64,000 nucleotides of DNA from Kaistella chaponensis (GCF_900156725.1 NZ_FTOI01000008.1:62001-126000); one strand, 5' to 3'. Counted from the first letter of the stretch, positions 53,825 through 62,910 are shown. Translations and numbers: made by a program. The notes: generated by a model from the sequence alone, not told the origin.

Positions 53825-55801
53825 ATGATCAAAAAATTTTTCTTATTCTCTAGTTTAGTCGCTTTTTCAGGGGTTTTTGCACAGAAAACGCATACCGTGG
53901 TGAAAGGCGATAATCCTTATAATATTTCTAAGAAATATGGTATGACACTCGATGAACTGGTGTTGCTGAATCCAAAGGTAAAAGGAGGAAATCTTGCTTT
54001 GGGCGAAGTTTTGGTCATCAGTAAAAAGAGTAAAGCAGAAAAAGCAAGCTCACCAGAAAAACCAGTTTCCAATCTTGCACCTGCAGCAGGAAAATTAGGA
54101 AAGATTATTCTTCAACCGAAGCAAACGGTGTATGGACTTACCAAAAAATATCAAATTTCTGAATCAGAATTAAGAAGACTCAATCCACAATTGGATTCTC
54201 ACCTGAAAATTGGTGATGAAGTAATCTTACCTGCAGAAAACATCAAAAAATTCGGTGGAAATCAACCGGTTGCAGTGTCGCCTGTAGAAAAAACAGAAAC
54301 TGCTCCGAAGACAGAAGTAGTGACAAAAGCTGAATCTGAAATTAAAGGAGGAAATGAAAAAGTTCCAGAAGTTTTAAAAGAAGATTCCTATCAGATTCAG
54401 CCAAAAGATAATTACTACAAATTAACGCGAAAATTCAATCTTTCACAAGCTGAGCTTTTCGCGCTCAATCCTGGTTTAGAGGCAAAAGGTTTGCAACCTG
54501 GAGAATTCGTTAAAATAAAAGGAGAAAGCAAAACAGCTCCGGAAGTGGGATCGGTTCAGCCTAAAACTACACAAGTTTCTGCGCCAATTTCCACAAATAC
54601 CTATTCTGATATTTCTACTTCCGATGAGTATGTGACTTATACCGTTGCAAACGGTGATACGGTTTTCGGAATTTTAAATAAATTCGGAATTACGCTTGAT
54701 GAATTATTAACGCTGAACCCAAACCTTTCAGAAGGATTGAAGTCAGGAATGGTTTTAAAAATCAAAAAACTAGGAGCTTCCTATATAAAAAAATCTGGTG
54801 ACGCCCTGAATGTGGTTTTAATGTTGCCATTTGGTTTCGATACCAACGATTCAAAATACAGAAGCATGTCGCTCGATTTTCTTTCTGGTGCTAAATTGGC
54901 GATCGAAAGAAACGCAGCGAAAGGTCAGAAATTAGACATCAATGTTGTTGATGCAGGAAACGAAGCCAACTTCAAAAATTCTTTAATTCAAATTAATGCT
55001 AAAAATACCGATTTAATAATCGGACCATTTTTCAAATCAAGTGTTTTGCAGGTTTTGGACTATGTGAAAGATAACAAAATCCCCGTAGTTGCTCCTTTTG
55101 CAAATTCAGATGAATTGCTGAAATACGACAATCTGATTTTAGTGGAGACAAATGATGCAGTTTATGCAGATCGAATTGTGAAGGAGGTGAAAGAGGTGTT
55201 TTCTGACCAAAAAATATACATCGTTGCTGATGCCGACAAAAGCAAAGCGAATGCACTAAAGACCAAACTAGAAAAAGATCTAAAAAATCCGGTGATTATC
55301 ATCGTAAATTCTGCGCAGGATATTCATCTGGATCAAAACATGATGACCGGAAAAAACGCACCTGTAATTGCGATTTTGGTTGATGAAAGCGATTCTGCAG
55401 GAGATTTGTTTGCAAACAAAATCATTGCTTTATCGAAAGAAGTAGAAAGTTTTAAGGCATTCAGCATGTCTTATTCGCCAGTTTTTGAGAAAAAAATAGA
55501 TGAACTCAGCCAAGCCAATTTGGTGTATCTAATGGATCGAAAAATCAATACTGATGGTGATTTCGAGAAAGAAATTTTAGCAGATTTTAAAAAGAAATAT
55601 TGCAAAGCACCATCAAAGTATGCCGTAATTGGTTTCGATGTAGTCAACGATATGTTAAGCCGCGAAAATAAAAAAGGCGAAATTTTCAAGCAGATGAATA
55701 AGGTGCAAACACAATTAGCCACTAAATTTGAGTTTGAGAAAACCAAAACCGGCGCTTATGTCAACAAAGGATATCGCGTGGTACGCTTAGTTCCTAATTA
55801 A
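53825..55801 (+). CDS. four-LysM protein with a C-terminal periplasmic-binding-like domain
   Basis: A 658-residue exported protein (signal peptide about 1-20). Four LysM domains lie at about 23-65, 94-136, 188-231 and 270-313, separated by Pro/Glu/Thr/Lys-rich linkers. The C-terminal half (about 328-650; VVLMLPFGF, LDFLSGAKLAIE, DLIIGPFFKSSV, PVVAPFAN) has the layout of a type I periplasmic-binding fold, as in Leu-binding or LpoA-like proteins. LysM domains bind peptidoglycan, so it likely sits in the periplasm at the wall. The ligand of the second domain is unknown. Own promoter at 53798. Confidence 0.88.
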   Translation: MIKKFFLFSSLVAFSGVFAQKTHTVVKGDNPYNISKKYGMTLDELVLLNPKVKGGNLALGEVLVISKKSKAEKASSPEKPVSNLAPAAGKLGKIILQPKQTVYGLTKKYQISESELRRLNPQLDSHLKIGDEVILPAENIKKFGGNQPVAVSPVEKTETAPKTEVVTKAESEIKGGNEKVPEVLKEDSYQIQPKDNYYKLTRKFNLSQAELFALNPGLEAKGLQPGEFVKIKGESKTAPEVGSVQPKTTQVSAPISTNTYSDISTSDEYVTYTVANGDTVFGILNKFGITLDELLTLNPNLSEGLKSGMVLKIKKLGASYIKKSGDALNVVLMLPFGFDTNDSKYRSMSLDFLSGAKLAIERNAAKGQKLDINVVDAGNEANFKNSLIQINAKNTDLIIGPFFKSSVLQVLDYVKDNKIPVVAPFANSDELLKYDNLILVETNDAVYADRIVKEVKEVFSDQKIYIVADADKSKANALKTKLEKDLKNPVIIIVNSAQDIHLDQNMMTGKNAPVIAILVDESDSAGDLFANKIIALSKEVESFKAFSMSYSPVFEKKIDELSQANLVYLMDRKINTDGDFEKEILADFKKKYCKAPSKYAVIGFDVVNDMLSRENKKGEIFKQMNKVQTQLATKFEFEKTKTGAYVNKGYRVVRLVPN

Positions 55802-55905
55802 TCCAGTCAAAATACCACTGGCTGTTTCTAGGCTAAAAAGTCATTCATGGAAGAAGGTAAAATTCCTCTTCCTACTCAATAATTTAATTGTTCTAATAAA
55901 TAGAT

Positions 55906-56781
55906 ATGAAAGCACTTGTATTTCCTGGGCAAGGTTCACAATTTGTAGGGATGGGAAAAGAATTATACGATTCCCGAAAAGATGTAAAAGATTTAATGGA
56001 ATCTGCCAATGAAATTTTAGGTTTCGATATTGTTTCCTTAATGTTCCATGGCACAGACAATGATTTGAAGAAAACCGAAGTTACCCAACCTTCCATTTTT
56101 ATTCATTCTGTTGCGGTTTTAAAAACAGTCAATGGATTAGGTGCAGAAATGGTTGCAGGACATTCTTTAGGAGAATTTTCTGCTTTGGTTGCGAATGGCG
56201 TTTTGTCTTTTGAAGATGGGCTGCGTTTGGTTTCTGCACGTGCAAAAGCAATGCAAGAAGCGTGTGACGCCAATCCAAGTTCGATGGCCGCAATTTTGGG
56301 ACTTCCTGATGAAAAAGTGGAAGAAATATGTGCAGCAATCGACGGAATCGTGGTTCCTGCCAATTATAACTGTCCTGGACAATTGGTGATTTCCGGCGAA
56401 ACTGCAGCGGTAGAAATGGCTTGCGAAAAATTAAAAGAAGCGGGTGCTAAAAGAGCTTTAATGCTTCCTGTAAATGGGGCATTTCACTCTCCACTTATGC
56501 AACCTGCACAAGAGAAATTAGCAGCTGCCATCGAAAACACCAAATTTCGCAATGCGATGATTCCCGTTTATCAGAATATTACAACCAGCGCCGTTTTGGA
56601 GCCGGAAGAAATAAAAATGAATTTGATCAAACAGTTAACTGGTCCCGTAAAATGGACGCAATCTGTACAAAACATGATCAAAGACGGTGCAACGCATTTC
56701 ATCGAAGTCGGTCCTGGAAAAACGTTGCAAGGTTTGATTAAAAAAATCAATTCCGAGGTAACCACTTCTTCCGCAAATTAG
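55906..56781 (+). CDS. fabD: malonyl-CoA:ACP transacylase
   Basis: A 291-residue FabD that moves malonyl from CoA to ACP for fatty-acid synthesis. FPGQGSQ opens the protein, the nucleophile Ser87 lies in GHSLGE, and NGAFHSPLM carries the catalytic His. Ends with the usual VGPGKTLQGLIKK block. It could also supply malonyl-ACP to the ACPs of the acyl cluster, though it lies 37 kb away. A GHMP kinase gene follows after 4 bases. Confidence 0.96.
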   Translation: MKALVFPGQGSQFVGMGKELYDSRKDVKDLMESANEILGFDIVSLMFHGTDNDLKKTEVTQPSIFIHSVAVLKTVNGLGAEMVAGHSLGEFSALVANGVLSFEDGLRLVSARAKAMQEACDANPSSMAAILGLPDEKVEEICAAIDGIVVPANYNCPGQLVISGETAAVEMACEKLKEAGAKRALMLPVNGAFHSPLMQPAQEKLAAAIENTKFRNAMIPVYQNITTSAVLEPEEIKMNLIKQLTGPVKWTQSVQNMIKDGATHFIEVGPGKTLQGLIKKINSEVTTSSAN

Positions 56782-56785
56782 TATA

Positions 56786-57694
56786 ATGATGGGTAAAATT
56801 TTTTCTCCGGGGAAATTATTGCTCACTTCAGAATATGTCGTTCTCGACGGCGCACTTGCTCTTGCTTTACCAACGAAATTGGGGCAAGAGTTTTTTGTGG
56901 AAGAAACTTTAGACCATCAATCCCGGATTTATTGGAGCGCACTGCACCAAGGAAAGCCTTGGTTGAAGGCAACCATCGATTATCTCAACGGGGAAATTGT
57001 AGCAACCAATATTCCAGAGGCTGCAGCATTCGTTTTAAAGGTTTTAATGAATGTAAAAGCACTTTCTGCAATGCAGCTGCAAAAGGATTCTTCTTATTCC
57101 ATCACCACAGATTTGCAGTTTCCGGCCAATTTTGGTTTAGGAAGCAGTTCAACTTTAATGAATAATTTGGCGCAATGGTCCAATATTGAATCTTTTCAAC
57201 TGAATGAAACGAGTTTGGGCGGAAGTGGTTATGATATTGCGGTTGCCAAAGAAAAATCTGCCATTCTTTATCAAAATGTACTTCCAAGAAGGATAATTGA
57301 ACCCATTAATTTTAATCCAGCTTTTAAAGATGAACTTATTTTCATTCATCTGAACCAAAAACAAGACAGTCGGGAAGGAATTAATCTTTACCGTTCCCAG
57401 GAAAAATCACCACAATTGATCGAAGAATTTTCGCAGTTGACGCGTGATGTTTTAAAAGCTCAAAATTTAGAAGATTTTTCACAATTAATGAACCTTCACG
57501 AAAAAAAACTCAGTATTTTTCTCGGTATCGAAACGGTGAGCGAAAAATATTTCGAAAACTGCCCTTCTTTTATAAAAAGTCTGGGTGCGTGGGGAGGAGA
57601 TTTTGTGATGAGTAGCAAATTTTCAGGTTTTGAGGAATATTTTCAGGGAAAGGGTTTTGCTTCTGTCTTTTCTTACAGAGATTTAATAGCCTGA
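56786..57694 (+). CDS. GYDIA family GHMP kinase
   Basis: A 302-residue GHMP-fold small-molecule kinase. FSPGKLLLTSEYVVLDGA opens the fold, FPANFGLGSSST is the phosphate-binding loop (about 112-122), and GGSGYDIA is the block that names the family. The mevalonate pathway would be the obvious guess (mevalonate or phosphomevalonate kinase relatives), but the substrate cannot be read from the sequence. Two adjacent ATGs (56786, 56789) are possible starts. It is likely cotranscribed with fabD. Confidence 0.87.
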   Translation: MMGKIFSPGKLLLTSEYVVLDGALALALPTKLGQEFFVEETLDHQSRIYWSALHQGKPWLKATIDYLNGEIVATNIPEAAAFVLKVLMNVKALSAMQLQKDSSYSITTDLQFPANFGLGSSSTLMNNLAQWSNIESFQLNETSLGGSGYDIAVAKEKSAILYQNVLPRRIIEPINFNPAFKDELIFIHLNQKQDSREGINLYRSQEKSPQLIEEFSQLTRDVLKAQNLEDFSQLMNLHEKKLSIFLGIETVSEKYFENCPSFIKSLGAWGGDFVMSSKFSGFEEYFQGKGFASVFSYRDLIA

Positions 57695-57780
57695 TTTTCA
57701 GTGCTTTGTTGTTTAAAAAATTTCTTGCAGATTCTGACTAATATCAGTAATTTTAAAACATTATTACTTTCAAATAATAG

Positions 57781-57788
57781 TAAATTTG
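57781..57788 (+). promoter_or_regulatory. -7 promoter box of pckA
   Basis: TAAATTTG matches TAnnTTTG 34 bases before the pckA ATG. The upstream -33 region is A+T-rich and not distinctive. Confidence 0.5.
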
Positions 57789-57822
57789 TTTTATAAAAAA
57801 AACTTAGAAATATAAAGACGTT

Positions 57823-59427
57823 ATGAAGAACATTAAGATCATCCAACAACTCCATGATTTAGGGATTACTGGTTATGAAGAAGTATCCTACAATCCAACT
57901 TACGAAGAATTGTACGTTGCAGAAATGTCCAATAAAAATGTAGGTTTCGAGAAAGGCGTATTAACAGAATCTGGCGCTGTAGCTGTAAAAACTGGTGTTT
58001 TCACGGGTCGATCTCCGAAAGATCGGTTTATTGTAAAAGATGAAGTAAGCAAAGACACTATTTTTTGGGATGGAAAAGTAAATTTACCGACCACACCAGA
58101 AATTTTCGAAAGCTGTAAAAAATTAGTTTTGAAACAGTTGTCTACTTCAGAAAAAATATATGTGGTAGATGCATTTTGTGGAACAAATCCAGATACAAGA
58201 TTAAAAGTACGTTTTATTATGGAAGTTGCGTGGCAAGCGCACTTTGTAACCAATATGTTTATCCGTCCTTCCAATTATGAATTAGAAAATTTTGGAACAC
58301 CAGATTTCATCGTAATGAACGGTTCTAAAACAATCAATCCAGATTGGAAAGAACAAGGATTAAATTCTGAGAATTTTGTCATGTTTGATTTAACCCAAAG
58401 AATTCAAATCATCGGTGGAACTTGGTACGGTGGCGAAATGAAAAAAGGAATGTTCTCTATGATGAATTATTACCTTCCACTAAGAGGAATGGCTTCTATG
58501 CACTGTTCTGCAAACGTGGGTGAAGAAGGTGATGTTGCTTTGTTCTTCGGACTTTCTGGTACAGGAAAAACCACTCTTTCTGCAGATCCAAAAAGATATT
58601 TAATTGGTGATGATGAACACGGTTGGGATAATAATGGCGTTTTCAATTACGAAGGCGGTTGTTATGCGAAAGTAATTGACCTTACAGAAGAAAAAGAACC
58701 AGATATTTTTAAAGCGATTAGAAGAGATTCTTTGCTAGAAAATGTAGTGGTAGATGAAAAAGGAGAAGCAGATTACACCGATAATTCTATTACAGAAAAC
58801 ACCCGAGTTTCTTATCCAATTTATCATATCAGCAAAATTGTATTGCCTTCAAAAGCAGGACATGCGAAAAAAATCGTTTATTTATCAGCAGATGCGTTTG
58901 GAGTTTTGCCTCCGGTATCAGTTTTAAATGATGATCAGGCTCAATATCACTTCCTTTGTGGATATACCTCCAAATTGGCAGGAACTGAAAGAGGAATTAC
59001 AGAACCAGAACCATCTTTCTCTCCAGCTTTTGGAGAAGCGTTTTTATCTTTGCATCCAACAATGTACTCAAAAACGTTGATCGGAAAAATGAAAGAACAC
59101 GGTGCGAAAGCTTATTTGGTAAACACCGGTTGGAACGGAACTGGAAAAAGAATTTCTTTGAAAGATACCCGTGCAATTATTGATGGAATCATTGATGGAT
59201 CTATTGATAAAGCGGAAAAAATTACCATTCCGATTATGAATTTAGAAATTCCAACTTCATTACCAAATGTTTCTGAAGGTATTCTAGATCCACGAGCAAC
59301 TTATAAAGATGCCTCTGAATGGGAATCTAAAGCAAAAGATTTAGCTGCGCGTTACATTAAAAACTTTGAGCAATATTGTGATAATGATGAAGCTAAGAAA
59401 TTAGTTGCAGCAGGACCACAGATTTAA
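57823..59427 (+). CDS. pckA: phosphoenolpyruvate carboxykinase (ATP)
   Basis: A 534-residue ATP-type PEP carboxykinase, interconverting oxaloacetate and phosphoenolpyruvate plus CO2. [10 protein letters not shown], the P-loop GLSGTGKTT at 243-251, LIGDDEHGW and the C-terminal NTGWNGTG block are diagnostic. It is flanked by its own promoter and a strong terminator, so it is monocistronic. It is a bicarbonate/CO2-linked anaplerotic or gluconeogenic step and thus metabolically linked to the carbonic anhydrase locus, though distant from it. Confidence 0.97.
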   Translation: MKNIKIIQQLHDLGITGYEEVSYNPTYEELYVAEMSNKNVGFEKGVLTESGAVAVKTGVFTGRSPKDRFIVKDEVSKDTIFWDGKVNLPTTPEIFESCKKLVLKQLSTSEKIYVVDAFCGTNPDTRLKVRFIMEVAWQAHFVTNMFIRPSNYELENFGTPDFIVMNGSKTINPDWKEQGLNSENFVMFDLTQRIQIIGGTWYGGEMKKGMFSMMNYYLPLRGMASMHCSANVGEEGDVALFFGLSGTGKTTLSADPKRYLIGDDEHGWDNNGVFNYEGGCYAKVIDLTEEKEPDIFKAIRRDSLLENVVVDEKGEADYTDNSITENTRVSYPIYHISKIVLPSKAGHAKKIVYLSADAFGVLPPVSVLNDDQAQYHFLCGYTSKLAGTERGITEPEPSFSPAFGEAFLSLHPTMYSKTLIGKMKEHGAKAYLVNTGWNGTGKRISLKDTRAIIDGIIDGSIDKAEKITIPIMNLEIPTSLPNVSEGILDPRATYKDASEWESKAKDLAARYIKNFEQYCDNDEAKKLVAAGPQI

Positions 59428-59450
59428 TATTTTTGAATTGAATTCTATTT

Positions 59451-59481
59451 TCCCTCGGTTTTTACTGAGGGATTTTTTTTT
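59451..59481 (+). terminator. rho-independent terminator after pckA
   Basis: CCCTCGGT and ACTGAGGG arms (one G-T pair) with a TTTT loop are followed by nine T. It begins 24 bases after the pckA stop. Confidence 0.88.
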
Positions 59482-59539
59482 GGATATTTAATTGAAAGAA
59501 TTGGGGATTTAATTGAAAATTTCCGTTCTGAATTTTATC

Positions 59540-59547
59540 TATATTTG
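59540..59547 (+). promoter_or_regulatory. -7 promoter box of the VTT-domain gene
   Basis: TATATTTG matches TAnnTTTG; a TTTC element lies 16 bases upstream. The leader to the ATG at 59628 is about 75 bases. Confidence 0.5.
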
Positions 59548-59627
59548 TAAAGCATCGTTTAGTGGTTATCTTTAACTTATTTCTTTGCAGTGGATTTTGA
59601 CTTATAACCGATAAAATAATCGTAAAA

Positions 59628-60221
59628 ATGTGGTGGCATTATATCTTGGTATTCTTTGGGTCTTTGTTGTGTGATATCGTTCCATTTCCTTTTCCACCTG
59701 CATTTACAGTGATGGTTTTTTTCCAGATTATGTTTAACTTGGATGTGTGGAGTGTTATTTTAGTGGGAGTGTCGGGTTCGGTTCTGGGTCGATATATTCT
59801 GCTTCTTTATGCACCACTTATTTCTGATAAATATTTGAAGTCCTCAAAGAATGAAGATATTCAGTTTTTGGGCGAGAAGATGAATGAAAATAAATGGATT
59901 GGTCAGCTTTTTATTCTTGCTTATTCCTTGTTGCCGCTTCCTACCACACCATTATTTTTAGGAGCTGGAATCTCTAAAATGAAACCCATATACATTATTC
60001 CGGCTTTTATCATCGGTAAATTTACAAGTGATGCGGTTGCGTTACATGTAGGTAAATATGCGTCAGAGAATTTTGAAAAGATTATTGATCATACCTTTTC
60101 ATGGGAATCTGTATCCAGTTTATTGTTGAGCATTGCGCTGCTTTTTTTCCTTTTATTTATCGATTGGCGAACTTTAATTCAAAAAAGGAAATTTTTGCTG
60201 AATTTTAAAATTTGGAAGTAA
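59628..60221 (+). CDS. VTT/DedA-like inner-membrane protein
   Basis: A 197-residue membrane protein with about five hydrophobic segments. The reentrant-loop region carries GSVLGRYILLLYAP and the family-type LLPLPTTPLFLGAG block, which resembles the VTT (DedA/SNARE-associated, YqaA-like) superfamily. Relatives act in lipid scrambling or undecaprenyl phosphate recycling. The match is by pattern and should be taken as likely, not certain. It is the last chromosomal gene before the integrated element. Confidence 0.75.
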   Translation: MWWHYILVFFGSLLCDIVPFPFPPAFTVMVFFQIMFNLDVWSVILVGVSGSVLGRYILLLYAPLISDKYLKSSKNEDIQFLGEKMNENKWIGQLFILAYSLLPLPTTPLFLGAGISKMKPIYIIPAFIIGKFTSDAVALHVGKYASENFEKIIDHTFSWESVSSLLLSIALLFFLLFIDWRTLIQKRKFLLNFKIWK

Positions 60222-60295
60222 ATAATTGCTTGTAAATTTCTACAACAGCAGATGAAAATAAAACTTCCTAAAGAAAAGGATACGCGTACCATGAA

Positions 60296-60337
60296 ATAAA
60301 AAAAACCTAACCAATTGAAAAACAAAAGATTAGGTTT
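60296..60337 (-). terminator. rho-independent terminator of a minus-strand RNA gene
   Basis: On the minus strand AAACCTAA (60330-60337) pairs with TTAGGTTT (60303-60310), followed by a run of eight T. It would end transcripts coming from the right, which fits the terminator of the RNA gene whose 3' end lies just upstream at 60344-60366. Confidence 0.6.
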
Positions 60338-60343
60338 AAATTT

Positions 60344-60366
60344 GTGGAGTTGGAGGGAAATGAACC
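60344..60366 (-). other. attachment site: 3' end fragment of a tmRNA- or tRNA-type gene (attL)
   Basis: The minus strand reads as a T-loop and 3' acceptor arm: GGTTCATTTCCCTCC then AACTCCAC. The acceptor half CAACTCC-A compares with CAGCTCC-A of E. coli tmRNA. No body of a tRNA or tmRNA precedes it on the minus strand, because element DNA starts there. This is the layout left when a tyrosine recombinase integrates into the 3' end of such a gene: the intact gene would lie at the other end of the element, outside the window. Which RNA it is remains uncertain. Confidence 0.5.
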
Positions 60367-60423
60367 TATTGTATTTTATTATACATCATTTTACATAAAC
60401 CTGCTATATATCAATATTTTACA

Positions 60424-60431
60424 TATATTTG
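60424..60431 (+). promoter_or_regulatory. -7 promoter box of the integrase gene
   Basis: TATATTTG matches TAnnTTTG; transcription would begin near 60438, about 58 bases before the ATG. No good -33 element is seen. Confidence 0.4.
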
Positions 60432-60475
60432 CATAAGTGGATATATGTCATTTTTATGTCTAAATATAGAATAAG

Positions 60476-60496
60476 TAGCACCTAAATTAGCACCTA
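60476..60496 (+). repeat. 9-base direct repeat immediately before the integrase start
   Basis: TAGCACCTA occurs at 60476-60484 and 60488-60496, a 12-base period, with the second copy running into the ATG at 60496. Such short direct repeats near an attachment site can be arm-type binding sites for the recombinase or its helper protein. Confidence 0.5.
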
Positions 60497-61737
60497 TGAA
60501 TTTTACGTACAAACTAAAGGAACCCAAATCGGCGAAGGAAACTTTGATTTATTTTCGTTCTTACTTCTTAAATGAAAATAAAAATTTCATCTATTCTACA
60601 GGTGAGAAAATTAATCCTGCAGAATGGGATTTTGATACCAGACAACCAAATGACCTTAATGGCAGAACCAAAAGAGCGGAAAATCATAGAAGTATAAAAA
60701 AGCAATTGGATAGATATAGTAGTTTTTTCACTGAAATAGTAAACAGATATAAAAACATCAATGAAGATCTTACTTTAGATATTCTCCGTCAAAGATTTAA
60801 CGAAGAGTTTAAAAAAATACAATCAAAGGATGATTTTTTTCGAATTTATGATGAATTTATAGAGGAAAAAGAAAATGATTTTTCCGGCAATGCAATTTCC
60901 AATTCGACTCTTAAACGTTATAAGTGCAACAAAACACTGCTTGAAGATTTTGAAAAGAAGACGAAGCATAAATTATCTCTTGGTAAATTCGATGAAAAAA
61001 CGTTCAATAAATTTTTGAAATTTTGTGTGGAAAACCGTGAACATTCAGCAAATACGGTACACCGAAATATTGGATTATTAAAAACCTTTTTACTTTGGGC
61101 ATTTAATAAAAAATATAGTTTTAATAACAGTTTTGTAAATTTCAAAAAACCTCCTAAATTTAGAACTGATGAAATTGCACTCAACATAGAGCAGGTTGAA
61201 GAAATTTATGCGCATGATTTTTCTAAAAATAAGAAGTTTGAAAGAGTTAGAGATTTATTTGTTTTTGGATGCGTGACTGGAATGCGATTTGGAAATTACA
61301 GTACTATCTCAAAAAATGATGTGCAGGGAGATTTCATTAGAGTAATTGATTTGAAAAGTAAATCAAAAAACCTTTCGATTCCCTTAAATAATATCTCTAA
61401 ATCAATTTTGGAAAAATACGAATATCAACTACCAAATATTTCCAACCAGAAAATGAACGAATATATTAAAGAGGTTTTTAAAGAATTGAAATTTATTGAT
61501 GAAATAAAAAAAACAATGAAGTATGGTGATCAGTTAGTTGAAATAAATTCAGAGTTTTACAAAAGGATTTCTTCGCATACTGCACGAAGAAGTTTTATTA
61601 CAATTATGAAAAATAAGCGAGTACCAGACAAAGTAATTATGAGTTACACTGGTCACACGAGTTTGGAAGTCTTTAATGCGTACTATAGACCAAGTGAAGA
61701 TGATAAAGTTAATTATATGAATGAAGTTTTTAAATAA
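60496..61737 (+). CDS. tyrosine-type site-specific recombinase (integrase)
   Basis: A 413-residue phage-type integrase. An N-terminal arm-binding region and a SAM-like core-binding domain (about 115-215) precede the catalytic domain. Catalytic residues are visible: Arg264 in TGMRFG, His361 and Arg364 in HTARRSF, His387 in YTGHTSLE and the nucleophile Tyr396 (adjacent to Tyr397). All are intact, so it should be active. It lies 130 bases from the attachment-site fragment, the usual place for an element's integrase. Typical of Bacteroidota element integrases. Confidence 0.94.
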   Translation: MNFTYKLKEPKSAKETLIYFRSYFLNENKNFIYSTGEKINPAEWDFDTRQPNDLNGRTKRAENHRSIKKQLDRYSSFFTEIVNRYKNINEDLTLDILRQRFNEEFKKIQSKDDFFRIYDEFIEEKENDFSGNAISNSTLKRYKCNKTLLEDFEKKTKHKLSLGKFDEKTFNKFLKFCVENREHSANTVHRNIGLLKTFLLWAFNKKYSFNNSFVNFKKPPKFRTDEIALNIEQVEEIYAHDFSKNKKFERVRDLFVFGCVTGMRFGNYSTISKNDVQGDFIRVIDLKSKSKNLSIPLNNISKSILEKYEYQLPNISNQKMNEYIKEVFKELKFIDEIKKTMKYGDQLVEINSEFYKRISSHTARRSFITIMKNKRVPDKVIMSYTGHTSLEVFNAYYRPSEDDKVNYMNEVFK

Positions 61738-61739
61738 TT

Positions 61740-62402
61740 ATGGACGAAAAAAAATTATATGGTCGTTGGTTTCTTTGGGATGAAATAATTGGGCTGCCAA
61801 TGATGATATATTATTGGATAAAAGGTGAAAAAATTCAAAAAATGTTAGAGAACAGAATAAATGTTGCAAAAGAAAAATCCAAAAATATCACCCTAACAGA
61901 AAAAACAAAAAATGAATATTTGATTAAATATGAAAAATTAAATAATTTTTTTAGTTTACATTTCAAAGAAATAGATAATTCATCAAAACATAATTTTCAA
62001 GATAAAATTGATTATTGTTTACTGGAATACAAAAAAGAGTCTTCAAAAATTTTAAGTTCAAGTAATTTAATGAAGTTACAAGAGAATTTTTTGAACGGAG
62101 CAGAAAATACTCTTTTTGTATATTTTGCCTTAGATCAAAAGGTTCGGAGAGAAATCAGTTTATCTGATATTATAATTGGCGAAAATAATTCAAAAATTTT
62201 CATAGATTTTCTGAAAAAGAAAAAGTTTCTTGATGAAAATAATAATCTTTTAGTGGATCAGAAATCTTCTTTTATAAGAATTCATAGGTTTTTAAAAGAC
62301 AATCACATTATCAATCCAGATTTCCAAGACACTACAATAATTGAAGCGATGGAAATGAATATAATACCAATTTTGATAAAGGCACTTTCTCTAGGGCAAT
62401 AA
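61740..62402 (+). CDS. hypothetical protein downstream of the integrase
   Basis: I do not recognise this 220-residue protein. It starts with an aromatic-rich stretch (RWFLWDEIIGLPMMIYYWIKG, hydrophobic but with charges, residues 9-29) and is then highly charged and probably helical, rich in Lys, Asn and Glu. It begins 2 bases after the integrase stop, so the two are cotranscribed. Downstream, the frame one base back stays open and protein-like to 62473, so a C-terminal frameshift is possible. Codon use is A+T-rich, as in the integrase. Confidence 0.7.
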   Translation: MDEKKLYGRWFLWDEIIGLPMMIYYWIKGEKIQKMLENRINVAKEKSKNITLTEKTKNEYLIKYEKLNNFFSLHFKEIDNSSKHNFQDKIDYCLLEYKKESSKILSSSNLMKLQENFLNGAENTLFVYFALDQKVRREISLSDIIIGENNSKIFIDFLKKKKFLDENNNLLVDQKSSFIRIHRFLKDNHIINPDFQDTTIIEAMEMNIIPILIKALSLGQ

Positions 62403-62556
62403 CTGTTAAACCGACTGATTTTGAAGAAGATATATTTATGGAATTATCAAAAATCCTTGATTTTAAGTATTAAACTTTACGAAATTGAGTAGAATTGCAT
62501 AATTAATTATCTCAATCACACACTTTTGCTGGTAGAAATTTTAATACAACAAAATT

Positions 62557-62832
62557 ATGCTAGTAAATCCATTCCAAACAATTCTAGATGAATTAGGGGA
62601 AGTAAAACAACTCTTACATTCCATTCAAAAAGAACCCGAATTAGAACTTAAGAAAAAATTCTACTCATTCAAAGAGGCATCAGAAATTCTTAAAGTAGAT
62701 TATCAAACTGTACGTTCACACGTTCTAAAAGGCAACATCAAAGCCGAGCAATTAGGTAGATTCTATAGAATCAATCATCTTGATCTGATGGCGGCATTAA
62801 AAGATGTAAAATCCCTTAAATACAAAAGATAA
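62557..62832 (+). CDS. excisionase-type helix-turn-helix DNA-binding protein
   Basis: A 91-residue protein. An N-terminal helical segment (about 1-35) is followed by a MerR/Xis-like winged helix (about 36-85): FYSFKEASEILKVDYQTVRSHVLKGNIKAEQLGRFYRI is the usual helix-turn-helix then wing pattern. Such proteins act as excisionases or transcription regulators of Bacteroidota mobile elements and often precede DUF3987 genes. A strong terminator overlaps its stop. Confidence 0.85.
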   Translation: MLVNPFQTILDELGEVKQLLHSIQKEPELELKKKFYSFKEASEILKVDYQTVRSHVLKGNIKAEQLGRFYRINHLDLMAALKDVKSLKYKR

Positions 62833-62862
62833 GCACCACAATTAAAACTTGTGGTGCTTTTT
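62831..62862 (+). terminator. rho-independent terminator after the HTH gene
   Basis: AAGCACCACAA (62831-62841) pairs perfectly with TTGTGGTGCTT (62849-62859) around a seven-base loop, followed by five T to 62862. The stem starts in the last bases of the HTH stop codon. Confidence 0.88.
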
Positions 62863-62881
62863 GATTTTTATTTCTAACCTA

Positions 62882-62910
62882 GAAATATGATTCCACGTGG
62901 TTCATATTTC
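62882..62910. promoter_or_regulatory. long dyad between the HTH and DUF3987 genes (candidate operator)
   Basis: GAAATATGA (62882-62890) and TCATATTTC (62902-62910) are exact reverse complements around a core containing the palindrome CCACGTGG. There is no T-run, so it is not a terminator. It lies 18 bases before the DUF3987 start, where it could bind the HTH protein. Confidence 0.5.

Noticed and set aside
60230-60366. Complete tRNA gene at the element boundary
   Set aside because: Only the T-loop and 3' acceptor half are present; no anticodon arm or 5' acceptor strand is found on either side.
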